Position numbers and translations under genes: made by a program. This document shows positions 55,462-64,000 of a stretch of 64,000 bases of DNA, one piece after another. The notes beneath the pieces were generated by a model. That model searched no databases. It worked only from the letters and a program-made list of their open reading frames with translations, and was not told where the DNA came from. The stretch comes from Clostridiales bacterium (lineage in GTDB: Bacteria > Bacillota_E > Sulfobacillia > Sulfobacillales > JAIMBI01). How positions within the stretch are numbered: position 1 is the first letter of the stretch; each line of letters opens with the position of its first letter. The stretch covers positions 49,116 through 113,115 of the forward strand of contig DAHVOH010000002.1 in the NCBI GenBank assembly GCA_027318915.1. Reading direction: 5' to 3'.

Positions 55462-55686
55462 ATGATCGTCATGACCACGATTGCCGTGGAGGAAATCCAC
55501 TGCGACAATTGTGTGCGAACTATCCACCAAGCCTTGATGTCTCTGCCCGGCGTGCATCAGGTGATCCTCCGTGCTGGACGCCGTGATGTCCGTGTGCTGT
55601 TCGATGCTGAGCGGATGGATGAGGAACGTCTTCGAAGCCGTCTGGCCGAAGTCGGATACAACCCTGTCGCACAGGGAGGCGCATGA
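55462..55686 (+). CDS. CopZ-like HMA metallochaperone
   Basis: 74 residues of ferredoxin-like HMA fold with EEIHCDNCVRTIHQAL (CxxC metal site) and VRVLFDAERMDEERL. It would carry Cu(I) to the ATPase HMA domain. ATG 55462 is 8 bases from GGGGAGG; the stop overlaps the regulator start. Under the CueR-box promoter. Confidence 0.85.
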   Translation: MIVMTTIAVEEIHCDNCVRTIHQALMSLPGVHQVILRAGRRDVRVLFDAERMDEERLRSRLAEVGYNPVAQGGA

Positions 55687-56129
55687 TGACCCGTGGTGGG
55701 TTAAACCGGACGGATATCCCAGTCCCGATGCGCATCGGACAGCTGGCCGCTCGCGCCGGTGTGAATCCCAAGACGATTCGGTTTTATGAGGAACGAGGGC
55801 TGTTGCCGACGCCGTTGCGCACATCGGCGGGCTACCGGACATACGGCGACGAGGATTTGGCCCGGTTGAGGTTCGTGAAGAGCGCCCAGCGGCTCGGTCT
55901 TCGCCTAAACGAGATCGGGGAGATCTTAGCGTTCAAGGAACAGGGCGCACGACCCTGCGATTATGTTATCCAACTGTTGGGACGGCGGATCGACGAGATC
56001 GACCGGCACCTGGCCGAGCTGCAACGACTGCGGGATGACCTCGAGACATTGAAGGCTGAAGCGGATCGGCTGCCGGCAGCGGGAGCCAATTTTTGCCGCA
56101 TCATCGAGCATGGGGTCCGGGCGCGATAG
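55683..56129 (+). CDS. MerR-family regulator (CueR-like)
   Basis: 148 residues. N-terminal MerR HTH MRIGQLAARAGVNPKTIRFYEERGLLP, long dimer helix, then C-terminal metal-sensing Cys in ARPCDYV and NFCRIIEH. The CueR-box upstream argues for Cu(I) sensing. Overlaps the CopZ-like stop by an ATGA. Confidence 0.9.
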   Translation: MMTRGGLNRTDIPVPMRIGQLAARAGVNPKTIRFYEERGLLPTPLRTSAGYRTYGDEDLARLRFVKSAQRLGLRLNEIGEILAFKEQGARPCDYVIQLLGRRIDEIDRHLAELQRLRDDLETLKAEADRLPAAGANFCRIIEHGVRAR

Positions 56130-56367
56130 ACCGGGTGGGCGCGCGGGCCGGCAAGAGGCGCCGGCGCGCCGCACCGGGCCTGTGCGACCGTTCCGGCGGG
56201 GCCGATGGTTGGTGATGCGCCGAGCATTGTCCACGCACGCTCCCGTGGGCTGAATCGCCTCTTGCGCGATGCTCCTGGCGGGGATGTGGCATGGGCGACG
56301 GGAGTCGGCGCGGCAGGGGGCACAGGACGAGGAGCCGGGGACGAATGCTTGCCGGCCCAGCGCGGCC

Positions 56368-57132
56368 TTACCCCGCTCGGCGCTTCGGCGTTGGACGGCG
56401 GAGCGGCAGCGCGGCGGCGAAAGCCTTACGGGCCGTGGCTTCGGAGATCATGTGATCTTGAACCATACTTTGCAGGACCTCCTGCTGCCGCACCTTCGCG
56501 AGGCGATAGTGGGCAAGAGGGTTGTAAAGAGACGGCGCTTGGGGAAGGCCCGCCAGCAGGGACGCTTCAGGGAGGGTCAGGCGGCTCGCTGCGATGCCGA
56601 AATAACGCGTCGAGGCTTGTCCCACCCCGTAGGCGCCATCCCCGAGGTACACCTCGTTGACGTAAAGGGTGAGCAGCTGCGGCTTGGTGTACAGCATCGT
56701 GGCCGCGAGTGACAAGAGCACCCCGCTCAGCTTGCGGGAGACGGTTTTGGCCGGGGACAGCATCAAGTCCCGGATAAGCTGTTGGGTGATGGTGCTGCCT
56801 CCCTGCGTGAACTCCCCGGTATGCAGATCAACCAGGGCGGCACGCGCAATGCCTTGGAACGAGATGCCCCAGTTTCTGTAGAAACTGCGATCCTCCGTGG
56901 CAATCAGCGCGTTCGTAAACCAAGGCGACACGCGGTTCAGTGGCGTCCATGCCGCGTGGTGCCGCCGCAGCTTGGTCTGCACGATGGCCGGGAGGCGGTG
57001 CAGGGTGGACCAGTTGGCGCCGTAAAAGACGCCGAGACCCATTGTGCTCAGCCCCAACCCGAGCGCCAGGCCGGCTCGCCATCTGACCCGGCGTCGCGGC
57101 TCATGTTCCTGTCTGGTGGCTATTTGGCGCAT
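56368..57132 (-). CDS. GT51 peptidoglycan glycosyltransferase-like protein
   Basis: 254 residues: one N-terminal membrane helix (~19-38), then the GT51 domain without a transpeptidase. Motif I TEDRSFYRNWGIS retains E80, motif II GGSTITQQLIRDL and motif V-like YVNEVYLGDGAYGVGQAS are present. Motif III reads RKLSG in place of RKxxE (Gly at 137), so the second catalytic Glu is missing. Such a monofunctional enzyme polymerises lipid II; this one may be inactive. GGGAGGG upstream supports the start. Confidence 0.85.
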   Translation of the reverse strand: MRQIATRQEHEPRRRVRWRAGLALGLGLSTMGLGVFYGANWSTLHRLPAIVQTKLRRHHAAWTPLNRVSPWFTNALIATEDRSFYRNWGISFQGIARAALVDLHTGEFTQGGSTITQQLIRDLMLSPAKTVSRKLSGVLLSLAATMLYTKPQLLTLYVNEVYLGDGAYGVGQASTRYFGIAASRLTLPEASLLAGLPQAPSLYNPLAHYRLAKVRQQEVLQSMVQDHMISEATARKAFAAALPLRRPTPKRRAG

Positions 57133-57804
57133 GGTTGTCCCTCCCCATCAGGAAAGACTGGGAATGTTGGCCTCCCCGGGCACATGTCGCGCCCACGGTT
57201 CCGGTGCTTTGCTCAGCCGAAGCAGGCCGGTTGCCCGCTCTCTATGGTCGTGCCCATGGCCAGGACGGCGAACCGAGCCAGAACCCGGGAAGATCGGGCG
57301 CGAAGACGTTCGACCCCTCCAGGGGGCCAACGCCGCTCTCGTCCCGATGCCGCGTCCCGATTCACCGTGGCCACAAGATTCCGGTGCCTCCTCCCCGGCC
57401 GGCGTGCGGACAATCTCCCAGGGAGCTTATCAAGCGGGCGCCCAGAAGTCATCAAGAGATCGGGACGGGTGGTGACGGCCTCGCCTCGAGGATGCGGGCA
57501 AAGACATGTTCGGCGGGCTCGCCGGAATGGATCCCGTGACTCTCTTCTCCGCAAGCGCTGGCGCGGCTTCATAGCAGACGCCCGGGGCGGAGGGACTCGC
57601 GGAAAAGCGCCCGGCGCGAGTCGGGCAGCCCACCGAAATGTCCCCAGGCGAAGCGGGTGAGGCTTGCCGCTCGTCCTCTCCGGGTGAGCGCTGCATCTTA
57701 ACACACCCTTCATGGTCTCTTGATGAGACCTTGATAGCGCTGGGTTACGCTGGCGCCAGGCATCGTCCTCGGCTGGAGCTTATGGAGCGAAAAGGAGTGT
57801 TGAT
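57133..57804. other. 670-bp gap without a recognised gene
   Basis: Between divergent genes. Frames are Arg-rich artefacts. It presumably contains the promoters of the GT51 and secreted-protein genes; no strong motif seen. Confidence 0.5.
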
Positions 57805-58776
57805 ATGCGGCGAGGTGCAGCGCTGGCCGTGCTGGCGGCCACGGCCAGTTTGGGATTGATTGGGGCGCCGGTTCTGGCTCACGGGCATAGGCCGGCAGCG
57901 CGCGGGGGCCGCGCGGCCGCGTCGGCGCACCGGCCCCGGGCCACCATCACCGGAATCACCGCGACCACGGTCACGCTGGCGATGGCCCACCACCGGGCCG
58001 TCACCATCAAGACCATTTCCCTCGTGGGACTCCGCGTGGACGCGGGTCCCTATTCGTCGACCCCCGCCTTGCTGATGGCCGGCGAGCACGTGAGCCTGCA
58101 TAAGGCGGGGGCCCAATCGATTCTTACCGTGTATCCCGCCGCGGCCGGCGTGCTGACGGTGGGCGCGAGCGGTGACACGGTGACGGTGGGATCGCGGGTG
58201 CTGACGCTCTCCAACAGCCATCCAGTTCTGCTGGGAATGCCGGCGGCCGCTTCGGGCACGCGGGTGCTGGTGTTTGGCACGCGCGCTCAAACAAATCTGC
58301 AGGATGTGGCACTGGCGGCTCAACCGGCTGTCTGGGCCGCCACGGTGCAGGCCAATCAAAATGGCGTCCTGACGTTGTCCACCAGTCACGGCACCCTCAC
58401 CTACGCGCTGAGCACCGGTGGGTCGTCTCGCTGGAGCAAAGCGCCGACGGGCACGCATCTTCGGGTCCTGGTCTCGCCGGTATCCCACACCGTGCTGGCC
58501 ATCCTGGCTCCCCGCCATGTCGTGCACCTGGCCTACGGCGTCTTGACCACGGCTATAGCCGGCACGGTCACGAGCGTGACGAACGGCACTCTCACGGTTC
58601 GAAACGCCTTGGGCACAGAGGCGGTGACTCTGTCCGGCTGGCATGTGACGGTCCAGTGGGCGCACCATGGGACAACCCCGCTGGCGGCCGTGAAAGTCGG
58701 CTGGGATGTCATCGTGCTGGCGCATTCACAGGCCCACCGGTTGATCGTGCGAGTCGTTCGGACGCCGGCCTCCTGA
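57805..58776 (+). CDS. Secreted DUF5666-like beta-rich protein
   Basis: 323 residues with a signal peptide (LAVLAATASLGLIGAPVLA-H). Several imperfect OB-like repeats of the form ITGITATTVTLAMA..., GVLTVGASGDTVTVGS and AGTVTSVTNGTLTVRNA. No catalytic residues; extracellular or periplasmic binding role likely. Similar in style to the smaller lipoprotein gene 265 bp downstream. Confidence 0.72.
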   Translation: MRRGAALAVLAATASLGLIGAPVLAHGHRPAARGGRAAASAHRPRATITGITATTVTLAMAHHRAVTIKTISLVGLRVDAGPYSSTPALLMAGEHVSLHKAGAQSILTVYPAAAGVLTVGASGDTVTVGSRVLTLSNSHPVLLGMPAAASGTRVLVFGTRAQTNLQDVALAAQPAVWAATVQANQNGVLTLSTSHGTLTYALSTGGSSRWSKAPTGTHLRVLVSPVSHTVLAILAPRHVVHLAYGVLTTAIAGTVTSVTNGTLTVRNALGTEAVTLSGWHVTVQWAHHGTTPLAAVKVGWDVIVLAHSQAHRLIVRVVRTPAS

Positions 58777-59040
58777 GGCATCCCGGAATCGGCCGGGCGT
58801 AAGCCACGACACCTTGGGGGCAAAAGCGGGGAGCGACCCGGCCCGGAAATCCTCGGTCCAGGGATGCTCCCCCTCCCTTTGCGTACCGGACCCGCACGGA
58901 AGCCGACGCGCCGTTCTCCGAGGAACGCCGAGGGCGAACGCGGAGCGCCATGGAGGGGAGCTGACACCGGACCCGGGTCGTGGACAAGCCTCGGGGACCG
59001 CAGCATGACGAACGGCGTGTCAAGACAGGAGGGATCCGCG

Positions 59041-59454
59041 ATGGGGGACAGCGAGAGGAGAACGAGGTCGGTGAAATGGGGGCGGCATTTTCGACGGGTG
59101 GCCGTGGCCGCGGCCATGCTGGCAGCGTTGGGTGGGCTGGCAGCTTGCGGCCCGGCGGGATCCACCCCGGCGGCGGCCACCGCGTCCGCGTCGGTGCATG
59201 CGTCGTCCAAGCACGCCCACCGCCGTCACCGGCTTCGTCGAGTGCATGGAAAGATCACCGCGCTGACCACCACGGCGCTGACCATCGTGACGAAGGCCGG
59301 CGTGACTCACACCATCGGCTACACCGGCAGCACGAAGGTGCGCCAGGGCCGGCAGGTGGTGACGGCGACCGCCCTCAAGGTGGGGGAGACGGTGACCGTG
59401 GTTGAGCGCCATGGCTCCACACCGGTGGCGGCGGTGGTGCACATCGCCCCCTGA
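59041..59454 (+). CDS. Small DUF5666-like lipoprotein
   Basis: 137 residues with a lipobox (LGGLAAC) after a basic N-terminus, an Ala/Ser-rich linker, then one domain with GKITALTTTALTIVT and VGETVTVVERHG. The lipid-modified Cys would tether it to the membrane. ATG 59041 lies 7 bases after GGAGGG. Confidence 0.72.
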   Translation: MGDSERRTRSVKWGRHFRRVAVAAAMLAALGGLAACGPAGSTPAAATASASVHASSKHAHRRHRLRRVHGKITALTTTALTIVTKAGVTHTIGYTGSTKVRQGRQVVTATALKVGETVTVVERHGSTPVAAVVHIAP

Positions 59455-59739
59455 TTTTCCGGATGCGCCAGGCGCGAGCGTTCGCCGTCCCGTTCCGGCA
59501 GACGGCGGCGCCGCGAGAGTGTCTCGCCCGTTTCCTGCCAGCCTTTGGCGACGGAGGGACATTGGGGCCACATATTTGGGGTCAAGTGGACCCTTCGCGG
59601 ATGAATGCCACCGCGTACGCTGAAACTGCTATGGTCCCCGCCGAAGGGCGACGGGACTCGGTGATTCGGGGTGCGCAGGGCGTGGCGGCCCGGACGCGGA
59701 TCGCCGCTGGGGCCAATACAGTCAAGGGGGATTCATCCG

Positions 59740-60507
59740 ATGGGAACGGCGATATCCGACAGAATCCCTCCGGAGACGGAACAGCGCTCGCGCGTTCCCT
59801 GGGCGCCGAATCTGCAGCGGGATCGGCGACGATCCGAGGAGACCCGGAGGTGGGTGGCCGCGTACGAAGCCTGTTCCCGCCTGTATGGCCATTGGCCGAG
59901 TGAGCGGGAATGGGATCAGTGGTCGGATCGTCCCTGCTCCTATTCCACCCTCGTCAGGCGGATGGGTGGGGTGGGGCATCTTCGGGAGAGTGTGCGGCGG
60001 CGTGGCGTGGACTACAGTGGCCATCCCGTGTCGTCGCCGGCGGTGCGACACCTGCTGGGCGTCCCAAGCGATCGGCTGACGCCGCAGGCCCGCGAGTTGG
60101 TGAGTTTGGTCCGACGCGGCCTCCCCTTGACTCGAGCCGGGGCTCAGCTTGGTTTGACCCAGGAGCGGGTGTGGCAGTTGGCGGCCCGGGCGGGAGCGCT
60201 CGAGGACGCACCCGCCGACAGCGCGCCGACCACCAAACCGCCGACATCCGCGCCAGCGCCCTACGCGCCATCGCCGGCGGATCTGACACAGTCGGCCCGC
60301 ACCACTCTGGCGGAGCGAGCCGCTAAAGGATTTGCGCTGTGCAAGCCCGGACTCTTGGCGGCGGTCGCGGAGGTGTCCCCGCTGGTGGTCTACGATTGGA
60401 TGAACACCGGACAGGTGCCCACACAAAAGGTGGGGCGCCAGCGGCTGGTCGACGTGGCGCGCCTGTTGGGTCAATTGGCTGAGAGTAAGCCCGCCGTCTC
60501 GCCCTGA
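59740..60507 (+). CDS. Putative HTH DNA-binding protein, unknown
   Basis: About 255 residues. Contains several helix-turn-helix-like segments: HWPSEREWDQWSDRPCSYSTLVRRMGG, LTRAGAQLGLTQERVWQLA and a C-terminal VYDWMNTGQVPTQKVGR resembling a MerR/excisionase winged HTH. A Pro/Ala linker separates them. ATG 59740 behind AAGGGGG. No relation to the neighbours was seen. Confidence 0.62.
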   Translation: MGTAISDRIPPETEQRSRVPWAPNLQRDRRRSEETRRWVAAYEACSRLYGHWPSEREWDQWSDRPCSYSTLVRRMGGVGHLRESVRRRGVDYSGHPVSSPAVRHLLGVPSDRLTPQARELVSLVRRGLPLTRAGAQLGLTQERVWQLAARAGALEDAPADSAPTTKPPTSAPAPYAPSPADLTQSARTTLAERAAKGFALCKPGLLAAVAEVSPLVVYDWMNTGQVPTQKVGRQRLVDVARLLGQLAESKPAVSP

Positions 60508-60516
60508 GCGTCGGGT

Positions 60517-61419
60517 CTACGGATCCGGGTCGCCACCGCTCGGCACCGAGACACGCCGGGATCCGATGGCCTCCACGATGGCGAGCACCAGATCGATGCC
60601 GAGCCGGGGAGCGCGCGCTTCGGGATCGCCGATCGGGTTGATGGAGGAGAGAGAAAACGCGGCGAGCGGAACGGTTCGCGCAGCCTCCGCCACTGCCGCC
60701 ACCAGGTCATCTCGCGACGGCCAGTAGGGCGCCGGGGTGATCACGCCCGGGGCCTCCGGCCCGGCCACATCCATGTCGATGTGCAAATACCAGGCGGGCG
60801 CAGCCTGGACCCGAGCCGCCAATGCCGTGCGGACATGGTCCACCGTCAAGTCGCGCGCATCCAGGTGGGCAAGCCCCGCGCGGGCGATGGCCGCCGATTC
60901 GGCGCGGTCGAGATCGCTGGTGCCGAAGAGAGCGGCGGCGGTGGGAGAAATGGGGGCCTCCAGTCCGGCGGCCCGTCGCCAGTCGTCGAAATCCCAGCCC
61001 AACACGACGGCGTAGGGCATGCCCCCGCAGAATCCGGTCTCGGACGTGCGAAGCGTGTGCAGGTCGCCGTGCGCATCGAACCATACCATCCCCACGCCGC
61101 CCCGGGCGCGGGCGACACCTCCCGCCACCCCCGGCGCATGGGTGCAATTGCCTTCTAGGGCCAGGACGACGGTGTCTTTGTCTGCCAAGGCGTCGGCCAC
61201 TAAATCGGATACCATGTGGTCGAGGCGGCCAAGGTTCGTCACGGTGTCACGTGTTCGCTGGTCCCGACGCAGATGTGCATACACGGGGTCGAGGACGGTG
61301 TGGCCCCGAGCTCGGAGCGCCTCGACCAAGCCGTGGTCAAGAAAAGCATCGGGACCTCGGGCATATCCCCATTTGGCTACATCGTGGTTGTACGGTACGG
61401 CGATGACCGCAATTCGCAT
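60517..61419 (-). CDS. Arginase/agmatinase-fold ureohydrolase-like protein
   Basis: 300 residues. The binuclear metal motifs are WFDAHGDLHT (DAHxD) and HIDMDVAGPE (DxDxxxP region); a third segment EGNCTHAPG replaces the usual GGxH(S). The fold class hydrolyses guanidinium or formimino groups. Start MRIAVIAVPYNH at 61419 has GGAG upstream. Isolated, with the dehydratase gene divergent. Confidence 0.8.
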   Translation of the reverse strand: MRIAVIAVPYNHDVAKWGYARGPDAFLDHGLVEALRARGHTVLDPVYAHLRRDQRTRDTVTNLGRLDHMVSDLVADALADKDTVVLALEGNCTHAPGVAGGVARARGGVGMVWFDAHGDLHTLRTSETGFCGGMPYAVVLGWDFDDWRRAAGLEAPISPTAAALFGTSDLDRAESAAIARAGLAHLDARDLTVDHVRTALAARVQAAPAWYLHIDMDVAGPEAPGVITPAPYWPSRDDLVAAVAEAARTVPLAAFSLSSINPIGDPEARAPRLGIDLVLAIVEAIGSRRVSVPSGGDPDP

Positions 61420-61673
61420 GGTCTGACTCCTTTGTTGGCAACCGTTCCTATCATACGAGATTGCGGTCGGAGCGCGCGGGTTCCGTGCGCCGAACGAGCG
61501 CCCGGTGGCCAACAAGATCCCGGCGAAATGACTCGGCCAGTTCCGGCATCAAGGGCCTGCGGCAGGAGGTGGTCATGGTACGCTGATGGCGGTGTGCTCG
61601 CACAGGCCCGCCAGGGCACTGACCCAGGGACCGCGCACTGAGAGCCCGGCGCTCTCCCCGAAGGAGCATGAAC

Positions 61674-62633
61674 ATGTTTGATGCACCGCTGCCGACACTC
61701 GGCGATGTGTTCCAAGCCCGCGAGCGCATTATGCCGTACCTGGCCCCCACGCCGCTCATCGCGCCCCGGGGCTTGGCAAAATTGACGGATGCCGACTTTC
61801 ATCTCAAGCTGGAGAACCTGCAGCCCATCGGAGCATTCAAGGTGCGGGGCGGCGTGAACCTGGTGGCCGCCGAGCGGCATCGCCTCGGCGGCAGCAAGCT
61901 CTTTGCCGCGTCGACGGGCAACCATGGGCAGTCAGTGGCCTACGCGGCGCACCTCTTTGGTCTTCCGGCCTGCATCTATGCTCCGGCGGATGCCAATCCG
62001 CTGAAGGTGGACTCCATGCGCGCTTTGGGTGCGGAGGTGGTCCTGACCGGCCGGGACTTCGATGCGGCACGCGAGGCGTGCGAGGACGCCGCCGCGGCCG
62101 AAGGAGGGCGCTACGTCCACGCGATGAACGAACCGTTGCTCATAGCCGGCGTGGCCACACTGTATCTGGAGGCGGTTGAGGCTGTTCCGGACGTCGACGT
62201 CATCATCGTGCCGGTGGGCGGGGGGTCTGGGGTATCCGCGGCCGGACTGGTCGCCAAGGCGGTGAACCCCGCAATCCGCGTCATCGGGGTGCAGGCGGAG
62301 GGTGCCCCCGCGTTTTACCGGTCGTTCCGTTCGGGAAGGACCGAATCCACGGAACAGGCCGAGACAGCGGCCGAGGGTCTGGCCACTCGGCAGACATTCG
62401 AGCTGCCGTTGGCCATGGCGCGCCGATTTGTGGACGACATGGTGCTGGTCTCCGACGAGGAGATGCGCGAGGCCATGCGCATCTTGCTGGAGACGGCGCA
62501 CATCGTGGCCGAAATGGCCGGCGCCGCGCCGGTGGCCGCCGCGTTGAAGCGGCGGGATCTCCGGGGCCAGCGCGTGATCGCGCCGGTGAGCGGCGGCAAT
62601 GCGACCCTGGCCCAGATTGCGGCGCTGTTTTAA
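61674..62633 (+). CDS. Threonine/serine dehydratase-like PLP enzyme
   Basis: 319 residues of fold type II: Schiff-base Lys in GAFKVRGG, substrate loop STGNHGQS, phosphate-binding VGGGSGVSAAG, and the PVSGGNAT C-terminal motif. No ACT regulatory domain, so catabolic type or serine racemase. ATG 61674 is 7 bases after AAGGAG; ATG 61668 is very close. Deaminates threonine to 2-oxobutyrate or serine to pyruvate. Confidence 0.87.
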   Translation: MFDAPLPTLGDVFQARERIMPYLAPTPLIAPRGLAKLTDADFHLKLENLQPIGAFKVRGGVNLVAAERHRLGGSKLFAASTGNHGQSVAYAAHLFGLPACIYAPADANPLKVDSMRALGAEVVLTGRDFDAAREACEDAAAAEGGRYVHAMNEPLLIAGVATLYLEAVEAVPDVDVIIVPVGGGSGVSAAGLVAKAVNPAIRVIGVQAEGAPAFYRSFRSGRTESTEQAETAAEGLATRQTFELPLAMARRFVDDMVLVSDEEMREAMRILLETAHIVAEMAGAAPVAAALKRRDLRGQRVIAPVSGGNATLAQIAALF

Positions 62634-62902
62634 GAGCGGCGCTGCGGGGGGTGGCCGGCGCCGTCCGTCGACCCGGCGCGATCGGCCCCTCGTGCCGGGA
62701 CCGTCGGTTCCGCGGTTGTCAGGAGGCGGGCTCGGGGCTTCCCGTGGGTGCACCGGGAGTGCCGGTGCCAAGGCGCCGACCGGTGGCACCACCGGGACGG
62801 CACATCGCGCACAGGACTGGGGTGGATAGCGGGGCGCCGCGGAACCTGCACCCGGACGGCCGTTCCAAAGCGGCCGTCGACACGCGGAACCGGCCGTGTG
62901 CT

Positions 62903-64000
62903 CTAAATGGCGTACGCGCTGAAAATCAGATAGCCGATCACGCTCACCGCCAACAGCCCTGCCCACAGAGCCGTGTACCCCCAGCGGACCTGCGGACTGA
63001 TGGCGGCATAATCGACCGGGCGCGAGCGGGGTTCCACCGAGAGCGACCAGATGACTAAGCCAATCAGCAGCACGGCGATGGGGTCAAATTGCCAGTGGGG
63101 CGCGGTGGGCCGATAGAACAGGACGGCCAGGGCACCCAAAGCGCCGGGGATCCACGCTTTCCAACGCCAGAAGCCCACCGTGCGCCCGCCGTCGAGAGGC
63201 AGCACCGGCATCAAGTTGAAGATGTGAATGAGAAAGCCGGCACTGGCCAGCGCGGCCCAGAACGGCTGTGCGGTCAACGCCCACAGCGCGGCGGCGACTC
63301 CGGTGGCCAAAAGGCCGAAGACGGGCCCGGCAATGCCGAGGAAGGCTTCTTCGCCGGCATCCTGCGGTCGCTGTTTCAATCCGATGAAAGCGCCCAGAAA
63401 CGGGAGAAAAATCGGCCAGGTGGTTGCCATGTGACGACGGCGGGCGGCCAGCACATGGCCCATTTCATGGCAGGCGATGAGAAGCACAAACCCGACGGCG
63501 AAGGGCCAGCCCAGCAGCAGCGCGTAAAGGGCCATGGTGACCAGCAGCGACCCGAAGACCAAGAGCAGTTTCAACTTGGCGAGCACCGCCACCCCGGCGC
63601 TGAACCACCGCCGCCATCGCGACGGCCGCGCCGGTTGACCCCCGGTGGTCAACCGGACGCGCATGACCGGCTGACCCTTGGGCGAGAACACAAACAGGAT
63701 GTCCTGGTGCCAAAAGACCAGGTAGTGGCTCCGCAAGGTCTGCAGCAGAGCCGGGTCATGGGCGGTTGGGAAGCTAAACGCGTGATGGACAAATTCGTTG
63801 CGCCCGTCGTTGCCTCCGGTGTCCGCTATCGCGACGCGCCACCCCGACGGGTCGGCCTGTTTCGGCCCCGACATCCAATACCAGTGGCCGTCGGCGAGGG
63901 TGGGCGCGCCGGTGAAAATCCGCTCGGCCACCCGGGTGATATCGGCTTCGCCGACCGCATCGATTTTCGCAATCGTCTCCTCGATGGGCACAATCCGTCC
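62903..64000 (-). CDS. M50 site-2-protease-like membrane metalloprotease, 5' partial
   Basis: At least 362 residues and still open at the window edge; a GTG at 63991 has no ribosome-binding site. HEMGH (in IACHEMGHVLAARR) and NLMPVLPLDGGRT give the zinc site inside a multi-helix membrane core. The N-terminal part seen (RIVPIEETIAKIDAVGEADITRVAERIF) resembles the C-terminal tail of M16 peptidases, which may indicate a fusion or a second domain upstream. Confidence 0.8.
   Translation of the reverse strand, partial: GRIVPIEETIAKIDAVGEADITRVAERIFTGAPTLADGHWYWMSGPKQADPSGWRVAIADTGGNDGRNEFVHHAFSFPTAHDPALLQTLRSHYLVFWHQDILFVFSPKGQPVMRVRLTTGGQPARPSRWRRWFSAGVAVLAKLKLLLVFGSLLVTMALYALLLGWPFAVGFVLLIACHEMGHVLAARRRHMATTWPIFLPFLGAFIGLKQRPQDAGEEAFLGIAGPVFGLLATGVAAALWALTAQPFWAALASAGFLIHIFNLMPVLPLDGGRTVGFWRWKAWIPGALGALAVLFYRPTAPHWQFDPIAVLLIGLVIWSLSVEPRSRPVDYAAISPQVRWGYTALWAGLLAVSVIGYLIFSAYAI

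Noticed and set aside
57213..57713. Arg-rich minus-strand ORF
   Set aside because: High-GC random frame without a ribosome-binding site or family.
1..64000. CRISPR array
   Set aside because: No regularly spaced repeats were seen.

Overview
The window is about 64 kb of GC-rich bacterial DNA with dense, short-spaced genes, many GTG starts and many ATGA/GTGA stop-start overlaps. A CIRCE operator upstream of an Hsp20 gene, a LiaF-LiaS-LiaR-like cascade, GbsR-, TrmB- and MntR-type regulators and a membrane-anchored blue copper protein with rusticyanin/sulfocyanin-like ligand spacing suggest a deep-branching, GC-rich member of the Bacillota, perhaps near Sulfobacillus. The lineage is inference. 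No rRNA, tRNA or CRISPR array was recognised.

The most important feature is selenocysteine decoding. Five genes carry one in-frame TGA exactly where the family has its catalytic Cys: a 1-Cys-type peroxiredoxin (18400-19044), selenophosphate synthetase SelD (41775-42830), a glutaredoxin (46626-46895), a PRXL2/SelU-like peroxiredoxin (48215-48778, minus) and an iodothyronine-deiodinase-like protein (51945-52700). Four have a hairpin with a G-bearing apical loop about 18-27 nt after the TGA, as expected for a bacterial SECIS. Read conventionally, each gene would look like a broken or short ORF. selA, selB and selC were not found and must lie elsewhere if this reading is right.

Layout: 0-4.9 kb, patatin, SDR, VOC, kinase-like and methyltransferase genes. 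5-9.5 kb, an MFS-acyltransferase fusion, a TrmB regulator, DUF2892 and Hsp20. 10-13 kb, an MntR-like regulator and a GbsR-like regulator divergent from an ABC exporter. 14.2-18.3 kb, a LiaF/LiaS/LiaR-like operon with an M24 peptidase. 18.4-19.1 kb, Sec-peroxiredoxin. 19.1-26.6 kb, amino-acid catabolism (M20 amidohydrolase, two class III aminotransferases, P5C dehydrogenase, P1 peptidase). 26.7-36 kb, three MFS exporters, an ArsR-like regulator with a long palindromic operator, a beta-propeller and unknown proteins. 36.8-41.1 kb, a GH4 glycosidase, a cupredoxin module and a divergent two-component system. 41.8-52.7 kb, the selenoprotein island, interrupted by a TnpB element. 52.8-56.1 kb, a copper-type P-ATPase divergent from a CopZ-like chaperone and a CueR-like regulator. 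56.4-64 kb, a GT51 glycosyltransferase, secreted DUF5666-like proteins, an arginase-fold protein, a threonine dehydratase and a partial M50 protease.

Within the island, a four-gene operon (thioredoxin-like, Tes/MptM-like radical SAM, SAM methyltransferase, Sec-PRXL2) forms a compact, tightly coupled unit whose pathway I cannot name. It is the best candidate here for an undescribed system. Several spaces of 400-800 bp (34.07-34.86, 36.06-36.79, 41.14-41.77, 51.37-51.94, 57.13-57.80 kb) hold only inverted repeats or nothing recognisable.
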